Numbered from the stretch's first letter, positions 1-5,909 are shown. The stretch: 5,909 nt of DNA from an uncultured Rhodospirillaceae bacterium (GCA_913041095.1 CAJWIB010000179.1:1-5909); one strand, 5' to 3'. Program-made: numbers and translations. The notes: generated from the letters alone by a model not told the origin.

Positions 1-832
1 TGGTGCTGCCATGCGCCAGGATGATTATACCTTCTGTACCTATCGTGGGCATGCCCATACTTTGGTGCGTGGCGCCTCGATGACCGGCATGATCGGCGAA
101 CTAATGGGCAAGGAATGCGGCATGTTGAAGGGCAAAGGCGGCTCCATGCATTTGACCGATGTCGAAAAGGGCGCCATGGGCTCCTATGCTATTATTGGCG
201 CCCACCTGCCAATCGCCGCTGGGGCCGCCTGGCAGGCGCAATACAACAAGACCGGCCAGATTGCGGCGTGCTTCTTTGGCGATGGAGCGACCAATATTGG
301 CGCCTTCCACGAAGCATTGAACTTTGCCGTGATTTGGAATCTGCCGGTGGTCTACGTCTGTGAAAACAATCTCTATATGGAATACACGCCGATCAGTGAA
401 GTGACAGCGGTTGAGCATCCGGCCGCGGACCGGGCGTGTGCCTATGGCCTGCCATCGATTATTGTTGATGGTAATGATGCGGACGCAGTGTTCCGGGTGG
501 CGATGACGGCGTTCGACAAAGCGCGTGCCGGTGGCGGACCTTCCTTGATCGAGGCCAAAACTTATCGTTACTCGGGGCACTCCCGGGCTGATCCCGCGAC
601 CTACCGGCCAGACGGCGAGCTCGATGAGTGGATGAAGAAAGATCCGATCCCGATGTATCGCCAACGTCTGCTCGATTTTGGCGTTAAAGAAGATGTCGTC
701 AGCAGTATCGAAGAAGCTGTATTAAAAGCTGTCGATGAGGCGACCGAAGAGGCTAAAGCCTCACCGCCGCCACCTTTGGAATCCGCCTATACAGATGTTT
801 GGGCTGATGGAGGTGTGTCATGGCGGAACTAA
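1..832 (+). CDS. TPP-dependent dehydrogenase E1 component, alpha subunit (pyruvate/acetoin type), 5' partial
   Basis: This is the alpha half of a heterotetrameric E1, which decarboxylates a 2-oxoacid (or cleaves acetoin) on thiamine pyrophosphate and passes the acyl group to the E2 lipoyl arm in the cytoplasm. The frame is open to the left edge (Gly-Ala-Ala precedes the first visible Met at 11), and family members are about 320-340 residues, so roughly 50 N-terminal residues are missing and Met at 11 is internal. Numbering from that Met, I see YRGHAH (11-16), GKGGSMHL (41-48), the TPP/Mg motif from GDGA (90-93) to NN (119-120), and the conserved loop YRYSGHSRADP (185-195) with the active-site-region His190. 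The 3' end overlaps E1-beta by 13 bases. The KGGSMHL region fits pyruvate or acetoin dehydrogenases better than branched-chain enzymes, but the substrate is not settled. Family assignment is firm. Confidence 0.95.
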   Translation, partial: GAAMRQDDYTFCTYRGHAHTLVRGASMTGMIGELMGKECGMLKGKGGSMHLTDVEKGAMGSYAIIGAHLPIAAGAAWQAQYNKTGQIAACFFGDGATNIGAFHEALNFAVIWNLPVVYVCENNLYMEYTPISEVTAVEHPAADRACAYGLPSIIVDGNDADAVFRVAMTAFDKARAGGGPSLIEAKTYRYSGHSRADPATYRPDGELDEWMKKDPIPMYRQRLLDFGVKEDVVSSIEEAVLKAVDEATEEAKASPPPPLESAYTDVWADGGVSWRN

Positions 833-1797
833 CCTACCGGGAAGCGGTGATCGAGGGCATTGCCCAGGAAATGCGCCGGGATAATAAAGTTGTTTTCTTG
901 GGCGAGGATATCGGCAAAGCGGGCGGCGTGTTTAAGGCAACCGTCGGGCTCTGGGATGAATTTGGTGATCTCCGCGTGCGCGATACGCCGATCTCCGAAC
1001 AGGCGATTTTGGGTGCCGCCATGGGTGCAGCGATGACCGGCCTCAGGCCGATCGCTGAAATTATGTTTTCGGACTTTCTTGCCGTCTGCTGGGATATTGT
1101 CACCAACCAAATTGCTAAATCCCGCTACATGACCGGTGGACAGGTTGATGTCCCCTTGGTAATCCGGACCGCTAATGGTGGTGGAGTGCGATTTGGCGCT
1201 CAGCATTCGCAAAGCGTTGAAAACTGGGCAATGATGATTCCCGGCATTAAAGTTGTGGTGCCCTCGACACCAGCCGATGTTAAAGGTTTGCTGGCGGCTG
1301 CTATCCGTGATCCGGACCCAGTGATTTTCTTTGAACAAAAAGCCCTCTATGCGACTAAAGGTGAAGTGCCCGACGGAGAACATGTTGATGAAATCGGCAA
1401 AGCCAAAGTGGTGCGTGAAGGTGATGATGTGACGATATTGGCGCTTGCTTTAATGGTGCCGCGCGCTCTTGAAGCGGCGGACCGTCTGCAGGCCGAAGTT
1501 GGAATTTCGGCCAATGTGGTTGATATCAGAAGCCTGGTGCCGCTCGATACCCAAACGATTATTCAACAGGTGCAAAAAACGGCGCGGGTGGTGACGGTTG
1601 AAGAGAACCCGAGGCTTTGTGGCTGGGGGGCGGAAATCGTCTCGATCATTGCTGAAGAATGTTTCTACGATCTCGATATGCCGATTGTGCGCATCACGAC
1701 GCCGCATATTCCACTATCTTCAGCAGATGAGCTGGAGGACGAGATGATCCCGTCGGCTGATCGTATTTTTGAAACCGTGCGGCGGGAGGTCGATTAA
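820..1797 (+). CDS. TPP-dependent dehydrogenase E1 component, beta subunit
   Basis: This 325-residue protein is the usual length for E1-beta, the partner that completes the TPP site at the alpha/beta interface and docks on E2. The N-terminal pyrimidine-binding domain carries GED (28-30), the PISE motif (57-60) whose Glu60 is the expected cofactor-activating glutamate, and QHSQ (128-131) with the expected active-site His129. The C-terminal transketolase-like domain has DIRSLVPLD (235-243) and the TPHIPLS segment (294-300). The start at 820 is supported by GGAGGT at 809-814, five bases upstream, and lies inside the end of E1-alpha, which implies coupled translation and equimolar subunits. The 3' end shares one base with the E2 start. 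No lesion is visible. Whether the complex uses pyruvate, acetoin or a branched-chain oxoacid cannot be told from this subunit alone. Confidence 0.96.
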   Translation: MAELTYREAVIEGIAQEMRRDNKVVFLGEDIGKAGGVFKATVGLWDEFGDLRVRDTPISEQAILGAAMGAAMTGLRPIAEIMFSDFLAVCWDIVTNQIAKSRYMTGGQVDVPLVIRTANGGGVRFGAQHSQSVENWAMMIPGIKVVVPSTPADVKGLLAAAIRDPDPVIFFEQKALYATKGEVPDGEHVDEIGKAKVVREGDDVTILALALMVPRALEAADRLQAEVGISANVVDIRSLVPLDTQTIIQQVQKTARVVTVEENPRLCGWGAEIVSIIAEECFYDLDMPIVRITTPHIPLSSADELEDEMIPSADRIFETVRREVD

Positions 1798-3032
1798 TGG
1801 ACGTGATCATGCCGCAAATGGGCGAGACCGTCGCTGAAGGTACGCTCACGGTTTGGCACAAAAAAGTTGGCGATAATGTTAGCTCCAGCGATATTTTATT
1901 TGAAATCGGCACTGACAAGGTCGAGATGGAAGTGCCGGCGATGGCTGACGGCGTGCTGACAGAAATATTAGTTGCTGAAGGTGATACGGTTGCTGTTGGC
2001 ACCAAGCTTGCCGTGATTGAAGGGACTGGGGAGGCGGCAGCACTTTCTCCCGATGCATTCGAACCTGAAGCGCCAAAAGCAGATCCTGCCGCAACACCGG
2101 TGCCAGTGGCTGAGCGGCCAGAACGGGACCGTTCGATGAAACTCTCACCGGTGGTGCGAAAATTATTAGCAGAAAATAATCTCAGCCATACCGATGTTAC
2201 CGGCACCGGCCGGGATGGCCGCATCAAGCGCGGTGATGTGCTGGATTATATGAAGGGCGGAGCGGCTACGGTACCAACCGCGCCTGTTCCCGCTGAAGCA
2301 CCTGGTGCGGTTTCCGCTGAAGGCATCACCGTTGTGCCGTTCAGCTACCGGCGCAAGATGACGGCCGAACATATGGTGCGCTCGAAAGCAACCAGCCCGC
2401 ATGTTCTGCAAGCTGTTGAAGTGGATTTCTCTGGCGTCAACAAAGCCCGCCAAGCCATCGGTGCCGATTGGAAGCGCCAGGAAGGCTATTCGCTGACTTT
2501 TCTGTCGTTCATTGCCAAAGCCGTTTGCACGGCTATCAAAGATTTCCCGCATATCAACGGCCATATCGAAAAAGATCATTTGGTGGTGTTTGACCGGGTC
2601 AATCTGGCGATAGCGGTCGATCTCAATTTTGAAGGCTTGGTGGCGCCGGTAATCCGGGATGCTGATTTGAAGACCGTCACCGAAATCGCTCGGGCAACCA
2701 ACGAACTTGCACGTCGCGCGCGGGCCGGTGAACTGACACCTGATGATATGGCCAACGCGACCTATACAATCTCGAACAATGGCTCGTTTGGTACGCTAAT
2801 CACCGCACCGATCATTAACCAGCCGCAAGTGGCGATCCTGTCGACCGATAGTATCACCAAGCGCCCAATGGTGATTGAGCAGGACGGCGAAGACCTCATT
2901 GCTATCCGACCAGTTGGTATCCTGTCCCAAAGCTTTGATCACCGGGCGATTGACGGCTCGTACTCTGGCGCCTTCATGCGCCGGGTCAAAGAAATCCTTG
3001 AAGGTAAAAACTGGGTCGAGTCGGTAAGCTAA
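1797..3032 (+). CDS. Dihydrolipoamide acyltransferase (E2) of a 2-oxoacid dehydrogenase complex
   Basis: This is the core subunit of the complex (411 residues): it accepts the acyl group from E1 on its lipoyl arm and transfers it to CoA. The order is a single lipoyl domain (about 1-76) with lipoylated Lys41 in GTDKVEMEVPA; an Ala/Pro-rich linker (80-112); an E1/E3-binding domain (about 115-152, with SPVVRKLLAENN and GRDGRIKRGDVLDYM); a second Ala/Pro linker (155-175); and the catalytic acyltransferase domain (about 178-411). The last has NNGSFGTLITAPIINQPQVA (327-346) and the active-site DHRAIDG with His382 and Asp386. GGAGGT at 1785-1790 precedes the ATG by six bases, and TAATG joins it to E1-beta. 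Unlike the E2-like proteins of some acetoin operons, it ends in a true acyltransferase domain, not an alpha/beta hydrolase, which leans towards an oxoacid dehydrogenase. No E3 gene follows. Confidence 0.96.
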   Translation: MDVIMPQMGETVAEGTLTVWHKKVGDNVSSSDILFEIGTDKVEMEVPAMADGVLTEILVAEGDTVAVGTKLAVIEGTGEAAALSPDAFEPEAPKADPAATPVPVAERPERDRSMKLSPVVRKLLAENNLSHTDVTGTGRDGRIKRGDVLDYMKGGAATVPTAPVPAEAPGAVSAEGITVVPFSYRRKMTAEHMVRSKATSPHVLQAVEVDFSGVNKARQAIGADWKRQEGYSLTFLSFIAKAVCTAIKDFPHINGHIEKDHLVVFDRVNLAIAVDLNFEGLVAPVIRDADLKTVTEIARATNELARRARAGELTPDDMANATYTISNNGSFGTLITAPIINQPQVAILSTDSITKRPMVIEQDGEDLIAIRPVGILSQSFDHRAIDGSYSGAFMRRVKEILEGKNWVESVS

Positions 3033-3046
3033 AAGTTAATTTTTTG

Positions 3047-3070
3047 AAAGGTGCCAGGCACCTTTTATTT
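3047..3070 (+). terminator. Intrinsic terminator of the E1/E2 operon
   Basis: AAAGGTGCC at 3047-3055 is the reverse complement of GGCACCTTT at 3057-3065. This gives a stem of eight base pairs with a three-base loop (CAG), followed by T66 and ATTTTATT. It starts 14 bases after the E2 stop and lies before the convergent repressor stop at 3077. The T-rich side suits + strand transcription. Read from the - strand, the stem is followed by CAAAAAA, so it would not serve the repressor gene as a classic terminator. Confidence 0.75.
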
Positions 3071-3076
3071 TATTAA

Positions 3077-4099
3077 CTATTTCACCCGTCCCGTTGATGC
3101 CCGCACGATTAAATCTGGTTTGAGTTTGATCGAGCGGGCGAGGATATCGGGATCACTGATGTTTTCCAAAAGTATGCGGGCGGCTTCGGCGCCGACATTA
3201 ACCAGCGGCGTGTGCACAGTGGTGAGCGGCGGATTGAACTTATCAGCAAAGGGCATGTCATCGAAACCAACGACGGAAATGTCTTTGCCGCATTTGATGC
3301 CATCGGCTTCGAGCTCGTCATAAACGCCCAGCGCCATGATGTCGTTACCGGCATAAACAGCGGTGAACTTCTTGCGCCCAGCCAGCAGTTTAGAGGTGGC
3401 ATTGCGGCCTTCTTCTTCGGAAAATTCGTCACAGAAAACGACAAGATCCCTATCTGGCTTCAAACCAGCATTTTTCATGCCCTGCAAAAATCCCTGATAG
3501 CGCTCATAGCCGGTCGAAAATAATTGCGGGCCGGCAACATAGGCTATCCGTTTGTGACCCAGCTGGGCGAGGTGGGAAATTACCATATTGCCGCCTATAT
3601 GCTCATCACTGAGCACCGACGACACGTCAGTATCATTAGAGGCGCGCACGGCCTGGACAAAGGGCGTGCCTTCCCGGCGGCAGTCATCGATTAATTTATC
3701 CTTGCGCTTGGCCGTTGCGATAATCAGCCCATCAACATGGCGTTCCCTAAATTTTTCCACCGTGCTTTGCTGTTTTTCCGGCAGGTTGTAAGTGTTGGCG
3801 ACAATAACGCTGTAGCCATGCGCTTCCAGCATATTGTCGATGCCTTTGATAATCGGTGCGAATGCCGGGTTGGTTAGATCCGGCACCATAAGGCCAACTG
3901 TAAAGGAGCGATTTGTTTTGAGGCTTTGGGCGAAGGCATTAGGGCGATAGCCCATTTCGGTGGCGGCTGACAGAATCTTAGCTGCAATCTCCTCGGTTAC
4001 CATCTTGCGGGTTTCCGGATTAAGCACGCGTGATACGGTCGAGGAATGAACCCCGACTTTGTTGGCAACATCTTTTAAGGTAACGCGTGTTTTTCTCAT
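3077..4099 (-). CDS. LacI-family transcriptional regulator
   Basis: This is a DNA-binding repressor of the LacI/GalR family, 340 residues, the normal length. From the chosen start, the helix-turn-helix is residues 7-26 (TLKDVANKVGVHSSTVSRVL). The hinge helix around 51-62 (YRPNAFAQSLKT) has Leu60 in the place of the leucine that wedges into the operator centre. The periplasmic-binding-protein-like sensor domain (about 66-335) has VGLMVPDLTNPAF (68-80), HVDGLIIA (121-128), GHKRIAYVAG (181-190) and ISVVGFDD (274-281). The frame stays open back to a TTG at 4160-4162, but that start would add 21 residues before the helix-turn-helix and begin inside the operator. ATG at 4097-4099, with a modest GAAG upstream, fits the family better. 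It is divergent from the hydroxyacid dehydrogenase and convergent with E2. The ligand cannot be read from sequence; a sugar, sugar acid or a product of the neighbouring enzymes is plausible. Confidence 0.95.
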   Translation of the reverse strand: MRKTRVTLKDVANKVGVHSSTVSRVLNPETRKMVTEEIAAKILSAATEMGYRPNAFAQSLKTNRSFTVGLMVPDLTNPAFAPIIKGIDNMLEAHGYSVIVANTYNLPEKQQSTVEKFRERHVDGLIIATAKRKDKLIDDCRREGTPFVQAVRASNDTDVSSVLSDEHIGGNMVISHLAQLGHKRIAYVAGPQLFSTGYERYQGFLQGMKNAGLKPDRDLVVFCDEFSEEEGRNATSKLLAGRKKFTAVYAGNDIMALGVYDELEADGIKCGKDISVVGFDDMPFADKFNPPLTTVHTPLVNVGAEAARILLENISDPDILARSIKLKPDLIVRASTGRVK

Positions 4100-4116
4100 G
4101 TTCTTCAAATTATCCG

Positions 4117-4144
4117 ATAAAACACTTTTTCTTATCCGTGTCAG
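4117..4144 (-). promoter_or_regulatory. Possible promoter of the LacI-family gene
   Basis: On the - strand, CTGACA (4144-4139) matches five of six bases of the -35 consensus. It is followed after 16 bases by TTTTAT (4122-4117), which matches four of six bases of the -10 consensus. Transcription would start near 4110, giving a leader of about ten bases before ATG at 4099. The operator palindrome lies just upstream of the -35. The match is modest and was found by eye in an AT-rich stretch, so treat it as a candidate. Confidence 0.3.
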
Positions 4145-4155
4145 ATGGTATATGT

Positions 4156-4173
4156 TATGCAATCGTTTGCATA
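4156..4173. promoter_or_regulatory. LacI-type operator between the divergent genes
   Basis: The core ATGCAATCGTTTGCAT (4157-4172) is a near-perfect palindrome: 14 of 16 positions are symmetric around a central CG, and one further symmetric pair (T4156/A4173) flanks it. LacI/GalR-family sites typically have this form, with a central CG where the hinge-helix leucine inserts, and the neighbouring repressor has that leucine. The site lies 32 bases before the dehydrogenase start and 57 bases before the repressor start. A TATATG/TATGTT stretch at 4149-4156 could be the -10 of the + strand promoter, in which case bound repressor would block initiation. I could not find a convincing matching -35. No second copy is apparent elsewhere in the window. 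Confidence 0.8.
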
Positions 4174-4204
4174 GCTTTTTATCTTTATCGGGAGGGACCC
4201 CAAA

Positions 4205-5140
4205 ATGGCAAAGAATGATCTCAAAGGAAAGACAGTCGGATGGATCGGCACTGGTCGCATGGGCTATGCGATGGCGGAGCGCCTGTTGAAAGCTGGCGCT
4301 GAACTTTCGGCCTGGAATAGAACAAAATCAAAAGCCGAGCCATTGGCGGAATTGGGGGCAACTATTGTTGATAGCCCAGCCGAACTTGCTGATCGGGATA
4401 TCGTTTTCACTATGGTTGCTGGACCCGCTGATTTTGTCGAGGTGACCAAAGGCCAAAATGGCGTATTGTCGCAAGGCGGCCAAACTCCGGGCTTGTTGGT
4501 CGACTGCACGACGATTTCGGAGGAAGCCTCCCATGAGGTGCGTGAGTTTGCCACCAGGGTTGGCACCTCTATGCTTGATGCGCCGGTAAGCGGCAATGCC
4601 AAAGTCGTCAAAGCTGGCAAGCTCAGCATCGTCGCCTCGGGTGCTAAGGACGCCTATGATGAGGCGCTGCCTTATCTTGAATCTATCGCGCAAGGGGTCA
4701 GCTATGTCGGTGAAGGCGAGTTGGCCCGCATGGTTAAGATTTGCCATAACGTTTTCTTAGGGGTCCTCATTCAGTCTTTAGCGGAAATTACGGTATTGGC
4801 TGAAAAAGGTGGTGTACCGCGTCACGCGTTTATGGATTTCATCAATAAAAGTGCCGTGGGCTCAATGTTCACGGCCTACAAAACACCGTCATTGGTTAAT
4901 CTCGATTTTGCTCCAACCTTTACACCGCTGTTGCTGCGTAAAGATATGGAGCTTGGTCTGTCGGCGGCGCGCAATTTGAACGTGCCGATGCCAGTCGCCT
5001 CCATGACCCGTGAAATCATTCAAAACTTGATCGGTAATGGCTATACCGATTGTGATTTCGCCGCGCTGATTGAGATGCAGGCAAAAAATTCAGGTTACGA
5101 AATTAAATCTGAAGATGTTGAGGTGGAAACCGGTCTTTAA
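4205..5140 (+). CDS. NAD(P)-dependent beta-hydroxyacid dehydrogenase (3-hydroxyisobutyrate / tartronate-semialdehyde reductase family)
   Basis: This is a soluble oxidoreductase of the 6-phosphogluconate-dehydrogenase-like superfamily, interconverting a beta-hydroxyacid and its semialdehyde or oxo form; 311 residues, slightly longer than the usual 290-300. The N-terminal Rossmann domain (about 11-170) opens with GWIGTGRMG (12-20). The segment AWNRTKSK (36-43) after the second strand has Arg39-Thr40, which hints at NADP rather than NAD. The substrate motif is DAPVSGN (125-131), where the family usually has Gly after SG. The all-helical C-terminal domain carries catalytic Lys178 and Asn182 in MVKICHN, and the conserved RKD at 245-247. 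GGAGGG at 4191-4196 precedes the ATG by eight bases. The gene is probably repressed by the divergent LacI-family protein through the operator at 4156-4173. The exact substrate (hydroxyisobutyrate, glycerate/tartronate semialdehyde, sulfolactaldehyde or another) is not determinable here. Confidence 0.92.
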   Translation: MAKNDLKGKTVGWIGTGRMGYAMAERLLKAGAELSAWNRTKSKAEPLAELGATIVDSPAELADRDIVFTMVAGPADFVEVTKGQNGVLSQGGQTPGLLVDCTTISEEASHEVREFATRVGTSMLDAPVSGNAKVVKAGKLSIVASGAKDAYDEALPYLESIAQGVSYVGEGELARMVKICHNVFLGVLIQSLAEITVLAEKGGVPRHAFMDFINKSAVGSMFTAYKTPSLVNLDFAPTFTPLLLRKDMELGLSAARNLNVPMPVASMTREIIQNLIGNGYTDCDFAALIEMQAKNSGYEIKSEDVEVETGL

Positions 5141-5220
5141 ATCAAGCGGACTTTAGGCTTTGTTTACTTCGTTTATCATCATCGCCAACTGATCTATTTA
5201 AAAAGGTTTATTCAAAATTG

Positions 5221-5264
5221 GGAAAGATATATTAGAAGCATTGTCTTCTAATACTGTCTTTTCC
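5221..5264. repeat. Imperfect inverted repeat, possible terminator hairpin
   Basis: TATTAGAAG (5230-5238) and CTTCTAATA (5245-5253) form a perfect nine-base stem with a six-base loop. Outside it, GGAAA (5221-5225) can pair with TTTCC (5260-5264), so the whole 44-base stretch could fold into a longer interrupted hairpin. It lies 80 bases after the dehydrogenase stop. The TCTTTT at 5257-5262 is part of the outer arm, so this is an atypical terminator at best. Confidence 0.4.
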
Positions 5265-5336
5265 GCATAGCTCATCATAATGACTACTTTTAAGGCCGGA
5301 TTGATCCGCAAGGCTTTAGAAGCCATACTAAAGATG

Positions 5337-5354
5337 GCACGTAATATTACGTGC
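5337..5354. repeat. Perfect 18-base palindrome
   Basis: GCACGTAATATTACGTGC is its own reverse complement over all 18 bases. It sits 17 bases beyond the stop codon of the - strand TPP enzyme. As RNA it could form a seven-pair stem with a four-base loop. No T-run follows on either strand, so it is either a weak terminator or RNA-end-protecting hairpin, or a protein-binding site. The symmetry is seen directly; the role is unknown. Confidence 0.5.
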
Positions 5355-5371
5355 GACGGAGCCGGAAAAAC

Positions 5372-5909
5372 TCATAAAGCAGGTGAGGCGAAGATTATAT
5401 TTAACAGTGCTTGGCGTTTTTCAACTTTAATTACATGGATGGCACGATCTAGTGCATCACCCAGCTCATTCGGGTCTTCAACTTTCTCGCCATAGCCGCC
5501 ACAAACGTCCATCATTTTGTCGAATTCAGGTGCCGGGTCGAGCGAGATTAACGCCATCCGATTGCTTTTGGCTGCATGCCCATCAGGATACATACCCAGC
5601 GTGGAACGGCGGACCGCATTCCACAAAGAATTGTTGAAGACCAAAAACAGGACCGGTAAATCGTGCGCTTTAGCGACGTGATGGGCGGCAATTGGATTAC
5701 CAAACATATAGGAGCCATCCCCACAGGCCGAGACGACCAATTTATCCGGACAAGCGAGTTGCGCGCCTAACGCCGCACCCACACCCCAGCCAAGCCCACC
5801 GGCATTTGGCGTACCAAAATAGGTGTGGGGTTGAGGCCTGTTCATGAAGGGTAGCAGCAATGGATAATCGTTGAAAATCAATGAATCATCATCCAGCCGC
5901 TCGCCAAGC
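5372..5909 (-). CDS. Acetolactate-synthase-like thiamine pyrophosphate-requiring enzyme, C-terminal part (5' end beyond window)
   Basis: This is the C-terminal third of a TPP-dependent decarboxylase/carboligase of the acetolactate synthase / benzoylformate decarboxylase superfamily. The frame continues open to the right edge (the nine residues before TTG at 5881 read LGERLDDDS), so about 178 residues are visible of an expected 550 or so. Numbering from the codon at 5881, the TPP/Mg motif runs from GDGS (54-57) to NN (83-84), preceded by AGGLGWGVGAALGAQ (27-41), the usual core of the C-terminal TPP domain. MYPDGHAAKSNRM (97-109) and GGYGEKVEDP (128-137) follow, and the protein ends soon after the RQALLN strand (156-161), as in complete family members, so the 3' end looks intact. 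It does not resemble glyoxylate carboligase in this part; it looks like an uncharacterised acetolactate-synthase-like family from alphaproteobacteria. The glutamate and N-terminal residues that would help define the reaction are outside the window. It is convergent with the dehydrogenase, hence not in its operon. Confidence 0.92.
   Translation of the reverse strand, partial: LGERLDDDSLIFNDYPLLLPFMNRPQPHTYFGTPNAGGLGWGVGAALGAQLACPDKLVVSACGDGSYMFGNPIAAHHVAKAHDLPVLFLVFNNSLWNAVRRSTLGMYPDGHAAKSNRMALISLDPAPEFDKMMDVCGGYGEKVEDPNELGDALDRAIHVIKVEKRQALLNIIFASPAL

Larger units (their letters stand above)
5141..5371. other. Non-coding gap between convergent genes, rich in inverted repeats
   Basis: These 231 bases separate the stops of the hydroxyacid dehydrogenase and the TPP enzyme. 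I see no supported gene. The left part is AT-rich. The right part holds several small inverted repeats: 5230-5253, 5297-5308, 5312-5324, 5322-5338 and the perfect palindrome 5337-5354. Some may act as transcription stops for one or both genes, but none has the clear stem-plus-T-run form seen after E2. Confidence 0.6.

Noticed and set aside
101..664. 187-codon open frame on the - strand inside E1-alpha
   Set aside because: It lies wholly opposite a strongly conserved gene, has no recognisable domain, and is Arg/His-rich as expected for an antisense shadow.
829..1383. 184-codon open frame on the - strand inside E1-beta
   Set aside because: It overlaps a clear E1-beta gene on the opposite strand, shows no family resemblance and has composition typical of a shadow frame.
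1694..2227. 177-codon Ser/Thr/Ala-rich open frame on the - strand over the E1-beta/E2 junction
   Set aside because: The low-complexity composition mirrors the Ala/Pro-rich E2 linker on the other strand. It is not a credible surface protein.
3051..3523. Two + strand open frames opposite the LacI-family gene
   Set aside because: They are antisense to a full-length, well-conserved repressor, and the first begins inside the terminator stem.
4100..4162. Longer LacI-family protein from a TTG at 4160-4162
   Set aside because: It would add 21 residues before the helix-turn-helix, absent from the family, and would start within the operator. ATG at 4097-4099 fits better.
5280..5495. 71-codon + strand open frame starting in the convergent gap
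   Set aside because: It has no ribosome binding site, more than half overlaps the TPP enzyme antisense, and it shows no recognisable motif.
5372..5881. Free-standing 169-residue protein starting at TTG 5881
   Set aside because: The frame continues upstream to the window edge with family-like sequence, and the visible part is only the C-terminal TPP domain, so it is the tail of a longer gene and not a short protein.

Overview
The window (5,909 bases, moderate GC) carries five protein-coding genes, two of them cut by the window edges, and reads as ordinary central-metabolism DNA from a proteobacterium. I infer an alphaproteobacterium from the general look of the proteins, above all the acetolactate-synthase-like TPP enzyme at the right edge and the E1/E2 set. 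This is recall of family resemblance, not a search. I see no phage, transposon, CRISPR, tRNA or rRNA.

Left block (1-3032, + strand): three tightly packed genes encode the E1-alpha (5'-truncated by the window edge), E1-beta and E2 subunits of a 2-oxoacid or acetoin dehydrogenase complex. E1-beta overlaps the end of E1-alpha by 13 bases, and E2 overlaps E1-beta by one base (TAATG), so they are almost certainly one translationally coupled operon. All TPP, catalytic, lipoyl-lysine and acyltransferase motifs I checked are present. No E3 (dihydrolipoamide dehydrogenase) follows. A hairpin with a T-rich tail (3047-3070) closes the operon directly after E2.

Middle block (3077-5140): a LacI-family repressor (- strand) is divergent from a 6-phosphogluconate-dehydrogenase-like beta-hydroxyacid dehydrogenase (+ strand; 3-hydroxyisobutyrate / tartronate-semialdehyde reductase type). 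The 105-base space between them holds a clear LacI-type operator palindrome (4156-4173), so the repressor probably controls the reductase and possibly itself.

Right block (5141-5909): a 231-base non-coding gap between convergent genes holds several inverted repeats, including a perfect 18-base palindrome. It is followed by the C-terminal third of an acetolactate-synthase-like TPP enzyme on the - strand, running off the right edge.

How the genes fit together is inference. The E1/E2 complex would oxidise a 2-oxoacid or acetoin to an acyl-CoA. The TPP carboligase/decarboxylase and the hydroxyacid dehydrogenase could handle related C3-C6 oxo- and hydroxy-acids, with the LacI protein sensing a sugar or acid ligand. 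The exact substrates cannot be read from this sequence. I found no convincing undescribed system; the points most worth following are the operator and the unassigned substrates of the reductase and the TPP enzyme.
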